NCBI GenBank assembly: GCA_964609615.1
Contig: CAZSRL010000014.1
Span: 1 to 18,253 of the forward strand
DNA: 18,253 nt
Direction: 5' to 3'
Source of the DNA: CAZSRL01 sp964609615
GTDB lineage: Bacteria > Bacillota_I > Bacilli_A > RF39 > UBA660
Part shown: piece by piece, positions 14,073 to 18,253 of the stretch
Position numbering within the stretch: position 1 is the stretch's first letter
Layout of the letters: every line of letters starts with the position of its first letter
The notes under the pieces: model-generated
What the model saw: the letters and a program-made list of their open reading frames with translations, nothing else
The model's database searches: none
What the model was told of the DNA's origin: nothing
Made by a program: the position numbers and the translations under genes

Positions 14073-14930
14073 TCAAATATTATCGCTTCCAATTACTTCA
14101 TGTGTATCATTAATTATTAAAAATGCTTTTGAATCAATTTGTTCAATTCCTTTTTTTATTTTATAATACTCTCTTGTTTTTACAACACATAGCAAAACAT
14201 CTTCATCATACCCTGTATGAAAACCTTTTCCTTCTAATTCTGTGACTGATTTATTTAAACCTTCAATTAGATATTTTTTTATAAGTTCCTTTTTTTTGCT
14301 TATTATGTAAAAAGCTTTTTGTTCTTTAATTCCAAGAATTATTTTATCAGAAATAACAGATATTAACACTAATGTTATTATTGCATAAATCATTAATTCA
14401 TAACCAAATATTAAACCTCCGGCCACAACAATCGATCCATCAATTAATAGTACCGCCCATCCAAAAGGTACTTTTATATACTTACAAAATATTAATTCAA
14501 GCAAATCGGTTCCTCCAGTATTAAAATTACTTCTAAAAACCAAACCGTTTCCAATACCAGTTGTAACACCAGCAAATAATGCGACAACTAACATATCTAC
14601 TTCATTTACTGCCACATAATCACTTACATTTTTTGTTATTTCTACAAAAAAGGGATAAATAACAGAAGCTATTATAGCGTTTTTAGTATCTTTGAATCCA
14701 AGAAAAATAAATCCAAATATTAAACACAATACAGAAAATGCAAAAATAATTGTGGATGGTTTTACATCTATAAAATTATTAATAATAACCGCAAGTCCGT
14801 TTGAGTCATATACAACTAAATCATATGGCAAAAAAAACAAATTAAAAGAAATAGCAATTATAAATAATCCTACTATTATTAATAAATATTTCTTAATTAT
14901 TTCAAAATTTATTCTTTTTATTTTTTCCAT
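14073..14930 (-). CDS. YitT family membrane protein (copy 2)
   Basis: Second YitT/DUF161-DUF2179 protein, 285 residues, clearly paralogous to the copy at 13076-13993. The shared core is seen at LVFRSNFNTGGTDLLEL, DKIILGIKEQKAF and, near the C-terminus, IEQIDSKAFLIINDTHEV compared with IKQIDPNAFIMVSDCYEV in copy 1. Hydrophobic segments fill about 14-205; the C-terminal domain spans about 205-285. Function unknown, as for the family. The start at 14930 lies inside the last codons of prfB (13-bp overlap); AAGGA about 8 nt upstream is within prfB, so translation is probably coupled to RF2. The stop is TGA, so UGA is a working terminator codon in this genome. Confidence 0.9.
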   Translation of the reverse strand: MEKIKRINFEIIKKYLLIIVGLFIIAISFNLFFLPYDLVVYDSNGLAVIINNFIDVKPSTIIFAFSVLCLIFGFIFLGFKDTKNAIIASVIYPFFVEITKNVSDYVAVNEVDMLVVALFAGVTTGIGNGLVFRSNFNTGGTDLLELIFCKYIKVPFGWAVLLIDGSIVVAGGLIFGYELMIYAIITLVLISVISDKIILGIKEQKAFYIISKKKELIKKYLIEGLNKSVTELEGKGFHTGYDEDVLLCVVKTREYYKIKKGIEQIDSKAFLIINDTHEVIGSDNI

Positions 14931-15995
14931 TTCAAATATCCTTCTATAAATATATCTAAATCTCCATCAAGTACTTTTTTTACATTACTTGTTTCAACAT
15001 TCGTTCTATGGTCTTTAACCATATTATATGGATGAAGAACGTAACTTCTTATTTGGCTACCAAAATTTACATCCATTACTTTTCCTTTTAAATCACTTAA
15101 TTTATCATTTAGTTTACTTTCTTCTAATAAATATAGTTTAGCTTTTAGAATTTCTAACGCTTTGTCTTTGTTTTGTAATTGACTTCTTTCATTTTGACAA
15201 GTAACTACAATACCAGATGGTAAATGAGTTATTCTAACTGCGCTATCTGTTGTATTAACGCTTTGTCCGCCGGCTCCTCCACTATGATAAACATCTATTT
15301 TTAAATCTTTTTCATTTATTTCTACATTAATTTCTTTATTGATTTCAGGAGTTATTAAAACTGAAGCAAATGATGTGTGTCTTCTTTTAGCACTATCAAA
15401 TGGACTTATTCTTACCAATCGATGTACTCCTGTTTCTCCTTTTAATTTACCATATGCATTTTTTCCTTTTACATGCAACAGTTTCCCTTTGATACCCACT
15501 TCTTCACCAGGCTGTTCATCAATTATTTGATAATTAAAACCGGATTTTTCAAAATATTTTTCATACATATGCGCAACCATATCAGCCCAATCATTACTTT
15601 CAGTTCCACCTGCACCTGAATGAATTTCCACATATATATTGTGAGAATCATATTTTCCATTAAATAATGTTTCTTGTTCTAATATCATTATATTCTTTTC
15701 CAAATATTTAACATTTGATTCAAATTCCTTAATCAATAATTCATCTTTGCTATTAAGCTCTAAAAACACTTTAACATCGTCAAGTGTTTTACGAAATTCT
15801 AAAAAAGAATTTACACTTTCATTTAAATTAGATAACTCTTCCATTATGGTGTTAGCATTCTCTTGGTTTTGCCAAAAGTCTACTTTTTGTGTCAAATTTT
15901 CCTTTTCTTTAATTGATGCCAATTTATTATCTAAGTCAAAGAGACCTCCATAAATCATTAAATTTCTCTTCAATTGTTTTTATTTCTTCATTCAT
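14918..15995 (-). CDS. prfB: Peptide chain release factor 2, with programmed +1 frameshift
   Basis: RF2 recognises UAA and UGA and triggers peptidyl-tRNA hydrolysis on the ribosome. Translation starts at ATG 15995, after GAGG at 16004-16007, and reads 19 codons, MNEEIKTIEEKFNDLWRSL, to an in-frame UGA at 15936-15938. Slippage by +1 on CTT then continues as DLDNKLASIK to the TAA at 14918, giving 358 residues. The codon-recognition tripeptide SPF is at 197-199, and GGQ at 242-244 in SGGAGGQSVN; most homologues have His where this has Ser after GGQ. Joined segments are 15939-15995 and 14918-15937. A downstream TTG start at 15973 would omit the conserved N-terminus and has no ribosome-binding site. 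A TGATACAAT promoter lies at 16014-16022; a yitT gene overlaps the 3' end. Confidence 0.96.
15935..15949 (-). promoter_or_regulatory. RF2 autoregulatory +1 frameshift site
   Basis: Minus strand GGAGGTCTCTTTGAC: an internal Shine-Dalgarno-like GGAGG, three bases, then the slippery CTT, the UGA stop and C. Layout and spacing match the classical prfB frameshift signal (E. coli AGG GGG TAT CTT TGA C). Low RF2 lets the ribosome pause at UGA and shift +1, so RF2 limits its own synthesis. Confidence 0.95.
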
Positions 15996-16013
15996 TTTAT
16001 CATCCTCAATAAA

Positions 16014-16022
16014 ATTGTATCA
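16014..16022 (-). promoter_or_regulatory. Extended -10 promoter of prfB
   Basis: Minus-strand TGATACAAT, 18 nt before the prfB ATG and 6 nt before GAGG. The -35 position has TTTAAA at 17 nt. It is one mismatch from the TGATATAAT element of four other genes in this window. Confidence 0.5.
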
Positions 16023-16052
16023 CACATTTTTATAAATTTAAAACTTTACTTT

Positions 16053-16080
16053 AAAAAATGCATTTGTTAATGCATTTTTT
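16053..16080 (-). terminator. Terminator of the beta-helix gene, stop codon in the loop
   Basis: AAAAAATGCAT (16053-16063) pairs with its complement (16070-16080), an 11-bp stem with a 6-nt loop. The TAA stop (16067-16069) lies in the loop. The descending minus-strand arm ends in six T. Confidence 0.7.
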
Positions 16081-17512
16081 TATTTTTTCTTTTTTTCAAA
16101 ACAATAAATGTAACAACAATAATTATTACTAACAATATTCCACCTAATGCATAATATAAATGACTATTATTTATTAAATTATCATCATTGCTCACTTCTT
16201 TTGTTTCTTTTTTATTATTATCTTCACTATAGGTTCCGTTATTTGCTGTTATTGTTTTTCCATTTACATAAAATTTATTACCATTTAAATATATATTAGA
16301 ATTATCACTTACTTCATTATCTAACTTATCAACATATGTATCTTTGTCTAAAGAAATAATTGAATCACTTGAAACATTCAATGATATTTTTTTTGCTTGA
16401 TTATTAAAATCAATGTTTCCAAAATATTTACTTCCATCATTTAATGACATTTTTAATGTTGAGATATTATCAACAATAATCGCACCTTCAATTCTTTGAT
16501 TTTTTAAATTCAATGTAAGATTTCCACCATTTGATCCTGATGTTCCCCATTTACCTTTTTGAATTCTTAAAAAATCACCATCTAAGTTTGTAAAAGAATT
16601 ATTTTCTAAATTTATTGAGGCTGTAGTATTAGTAATAAAAAATGTATCCCCTTTTTTTGTATTAATTGTTGAGTTTTTGGCTTCAAATGAAGCATTTCCT
16701 TCATTTGCATCGCCACTCATTGATTGATATAAGAAGATATTTTTATATGTTTCAGAATTTCCATTAAGTTTTGTATTATTATCCACTAAATTAACATTTT
16801 CAAGTGAAATCGAATTTGCTCCTTCAACAACTGCTCCTTCTGATACGTTAGAAGTTAATGTTGCATCCTTTACAATTATATTTGCGGTAGAATAAATTGC
16901 TGGAGAACCAACACCATTTGTTTCATATGTTCCTTTGTCAACTGTTAATGTTCCTCCTCCTCTATCACTTCTTATTGCTGCTGCTGAATTACCACTTGTT
17001 TTTATTGTTAAATTTGTAGCATTTAATGTTCCTCCTCCGGTAACCATTATTCCACCAGAAGTGCCTTTTGTAGTAGTGATTTTTGAATCGCTTATATTAA
17101 CAATACCTGTTTCATATGCAAAAACAGCATTAGCGTGAGTACCATTTGTAGATATTGTAGAACTTTTTATATTTAATGTTGCTCCATTATATACAAATAT
17201 CGCTGCATTAGTTCCATAAAAATCCGCATTTTCATCAGTGCTATCTCCGCTTTTAGTTATTTTGCAATTAGTTAATATGCTAGTTCCTTTTGATGCTAAA
17301 ATTGCGTTTTGTCCCGCTGCAGCACTTGAATAACTTTTTTCTTTTACTGTGGTGTCACTTGAGATAGTTGTTTTCCCTTTATGAGTTACACTTGAAGATG
17401 AACTATTTTCCCCTCCACTTCCTTCCGGAGGCGCAGCAGGTACCGCAGCATATACTACGATTGGAAAAATAATTCCCAAAACAACCAAAACAATCCCAAT
17501 AGTTTTTTTCAT
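16067..17512 (-). CDS. Secreted, membrane-anchored beta-helix surface protein
   Basis: Protein of 481 residues with no family I can name. The signal peptide (1-22, cut near VYA-A) leads to a Pro/Gly/Ser-rich linker (24-45). Residues about 103-245 contain about six degenerate repeats of 20-25 residues, each with an A-I/V strand, a Gly turn, and a strand like TLNIKSSTI, VNISDSKIT, TLNATNLTI, TLTVDKGTY or IIVKDATLT. This is the pattern of a right-handed parallel beta-helix, as in adhesins and polysaccharide-binding or -cleaving proteins. A second Asn/Ser-rich beta region (about 250-420), one transmembrane helix (453-472) and a basic tail (KKRKNKK) follow. There is no LPXTG. Start ATG 17512 is preferred over GTG 17521, which lies inside the GGGTGA ribosome-binding site. 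Inference: a cell-surface adhesin or glycan-interacting protein; no catalytic motif seen. Confidence 0.85.
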   Translation of the reverse strand: MKKTIGIVLVVLGIIFPIVVYAAVPAAPPEGSGGENSSSSSVTHKGKTTISSDTTVKEKSYSSAAAGQNAILASKGTSILTNCKITKSGDSTDENADFYGTNAAIFVYNGATLNIKSSTISTNGTHANAVFAYETGIVNISDSKITTTKGTSGGIMVTGGGTLNATNLTIKTSGNSAAAIRSDRGGGTLTVDKGTYETNGVGSPAIYSTANIIVKDATLTSNVSEGAVVEGANSISLENVNLVDNNTKLNGNSETYKNIFLYQSMSGDANEGNASFEAKNSTINTKKGDTFFITNTTASINLENNSFTNLDGDFLRIQKGKWGTSGSNGGNLTLNLKNQRIEGAIIVDNISTLKMSLNDGSKYFGNIDFNNQAKKISLNVSSDSIISLDKDTYVDKLDNEVSDNSNIYLNGNKFYVNGKTITANNGTYSEDNNKKETKEVSNDDNLINNSHLYYALGGILLVIIIVVTFIVLKKRKNKKMH

Positions 17513-17596
17513 ATCTATCACCCATTATAATATTAACAAAATCTTATAAAAATTTCAACAAAAGCAAAATTATAGATTGTCCTTTGCAAAACAAAA

Positions 17597-17613
17597 CTTG
17601 CATAAATAGCAAG
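17597..17613 (-). terminator. Weak hairpin after the NADAR-like gene
   Basis: CTTGC (17597-17601) and GCAAG (17609-17613) form a 5-bp stem with a 7-nt loop. On the minus strand TTTTGTTTTG follows. Possible terminator of the upstream gene; the stem is short. Confidence 0.4.
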
Positions 17614-17634
17614 CTTAATTTATTCATCTAAGAA

Positions 17635-18117
17635 CTACTTTAAATTATCTCTTATTTTCATCCATAATTTTCCAAGATTGTTTTCTCCATTTCTGTTTTC
17701 TCCCCAGCCCCAATAATTATCTTTTGGAGAATCCTCTACTATAATATAATCCTTAGTTTCAAGTAGTTTCTTTTTTACATATGGATTTTGTTCAACTTTT
17801 GCCATTAGTAATTCTTCCATCACGGATAATTTTATTTTTTCCCAATCTTTTCTTCTTTTATTCTTATTTGCATACGCAATTTTTTGAGCTTCATGTGCAG
17901 AATGTGATTTTTTTATTTGTTCGGCTATTTCGGGTGCGCTTTCTATAAATCACAATGCTTGATAAGCTTCTTCATTAGAAGAATATAAATAACCATTACA
18001 TTCAACTTTAAAAGAACTGAAATTGTCTAAACAGTAAAACTCGCGTGGATAAAACCCAATCACCTCTTTGAATCTTTCCCCTAACCATATATCTCTATAT
18101 TGCTCTAATTTTATCAT
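17635..18117 (-). pseudogene. NADAR (YbiA/DUF1768)-like gene with an in-frame UGA
   Basis: NADAR proteins act on ADP-ribose-type or riboflavin-intermediate N-glycosidic bonds. From ATG 18117 the frame reads 55 codons, meets TGA at 17950-17952, then stays open for 104 more codons to the stop at 17635; a full-length product would be about 160 residues. Before the stop are LDNFSSF and SSNEEAYQAL; after it come DWEKIKLSVMEELLMAKVEQNP and VEDSPKDNYWGWGEN, then NNLGKLWMKIR. These order and spacing features match NADAR. The UGA falls just after the conserved x-x-Q-A helix, a position often Lys or an aromatic residue. Since UGA is a stop elsewhere here, this is most likely a recent nonsense mutation or a sequence error. 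The TGATATAAT promoter (18136-18144) is intact. The C-terminal piece alone would have only a weak GTG/ATG start near 17823. Confidence 0.75.
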
Positions 18118-18135
18118 TTTATCACGCCTATATTC

Positions 18136-18144
18136 ATTATATCA
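18136..18144 (-). promoter_or_regulatory. Extended -10 promoter of the NADAR-like gene
   Basis: Minus-strand TGATATAAT, 18 nt before the ATG at 18117, identical to the element before pgk, whiA and yitT copy 1. No good -35 is seen. The ribosome-binding site (AGG in TATAGGCGTGATAAA) is weak. Confidence 0.5.
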
Positions 18145-18174
18145 TGTTTTATCTTTTTATTACTTTTAAAAAAT

Positions 18175-18204
18175 AAAAATCTACCCTTTTAAAGGGTGGT
18201 TTTT
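18175..18204. terminator. Bidirectional terminator-like hairpin
   Basis: ACCC (18183-18186) pairs with GGGT (18194-18197) around TTTTAAA. The stem extends outward through a G-U and a C-G pair, then after one mismatch by A-T pairs to T at 18200-18204. T-rich on either strand after the stem, so it could stop transcription from both sides. Confidence 0.5.
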
Positions 18205-18209
18205 CAGAA

Positions 18210-18253
18210 ACCCTATAAGGGTATATTACTGGCTAGCACCACATGGTGCTTTT
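18210..18253 (+). other. Two further GC-rich hairpins at the window edge
   Basis: ACCCT-ATA-AGGGT (18210-18222) and AGCACC-ACAT-GGTGCT (18235-18250), the second followed by TTT where the window ends. The last has terminator form on the plus strand. With the hairpin at 18183 this makes three compact hairpins in about 75 bp. They may be the 3' part of a small structured RNA or a repeat element; no gene is visible here. Confidence 0.4.

Noticed and set aside
14918..15973. RF2 starting at TTG 15973 with residues MKRNLMIYGGLF
   Set aside because: No ribosome-binding site, and these residues are the +1 frame of the true leader; the ATG at 15995 with GAGG and the frameshift signal explains the gene better.
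17635..17823. A separate 62-residue gene
   Set aside because: It is the C-terminal part of the NADAR-like frame; homology continues upstream of it through the UGA.
17950..17952. UGA read as tryptophan (Mycoplasma-type code)
   Set aside because: UGA ends ftsX (as ATGATGA) and yitT copy 2, all recognised proteins use TGG for Trp, and RF2 with its UGA frameshift is present.
18181..18253. CRISPR array or tRNA at the right edge
   Set aside because: No direct repeats with regular spacers, and no cloverleaf or tRNA consensus; only three simple hairpins are seen.

Overview
The window is visibly AT-rich bacterial DNA, densely packed and almost entirely coding on the minus strand; clpP is the only clear plus-strand gene. 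Spo0A, WhiA, FtsEX with a secreted murein hydrolase, two YitT-type membrane proteins and RF2 point to a Bacillota genome. The very low GC content, short intergenic spaces and compact, divergent TIM and PGK suggest an uncultured, possibly gut-associated Bacilli or Mollicutes-like lineage, but this placement is an inference. UGA is a normal stop here: it ends ftsX and one yitT gene, and prfB carries the classical UGA autoregulatory frameshift, so the standard bacterial code (table 11) applies. A run of ten Ns inside ftsE marks an assembly gap, as in a scaffolded draft genome.

Left to right. 1-1119: 5' part of a large membrane-anchored surface protein that runs off the left edge. 1224-6629: glycolytic block, transcribed gapA, then pgk-tpiA, then gpmI, with the sporulation master regulator spo0A inserted between tpiA and gpmI; a TGS-uridine kinase fusion lies just upstream of gapA in the same operon. 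8291-8400: divergent promoter region to clpP. 8972-10261: whiA with a small orphan type IV pilin-like gene behind it. 10325-13993: yitT, ftsE, ftsX and an M23 hydrolase, a cell-division peptidoglycan-hydrolysis operon with overlapping genes. 14073-15995: prfB with a second yitT overlapping its end. 16067-17512: secreted beta-helix surface protein with a C-terminal membrane anchor. 17635-18117: NADAR (YbiA)-like gene broken by one in-frame UGA. 18175-18253: three small GC-rich hairpins in a row.

Regulatory signals are unusually legible. Six operons share an extended -10 element of the form TGATA(T/A/C)AAT a short way before the Shine-Dalgarno site. Five genes have their stop codon inside the terminator hairpin. 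Two near-matches to the Spo0A box lie exactly 20 bp apart upstream of spo0A. I found no tRNA, rRNA, CRISPR array, insertion sequence or complete defence system. Most genes are housekeeping; the less ordinary parts are the surface proteins, the broken NADAR gene, the hairpin cluster and the regulatory architecture.
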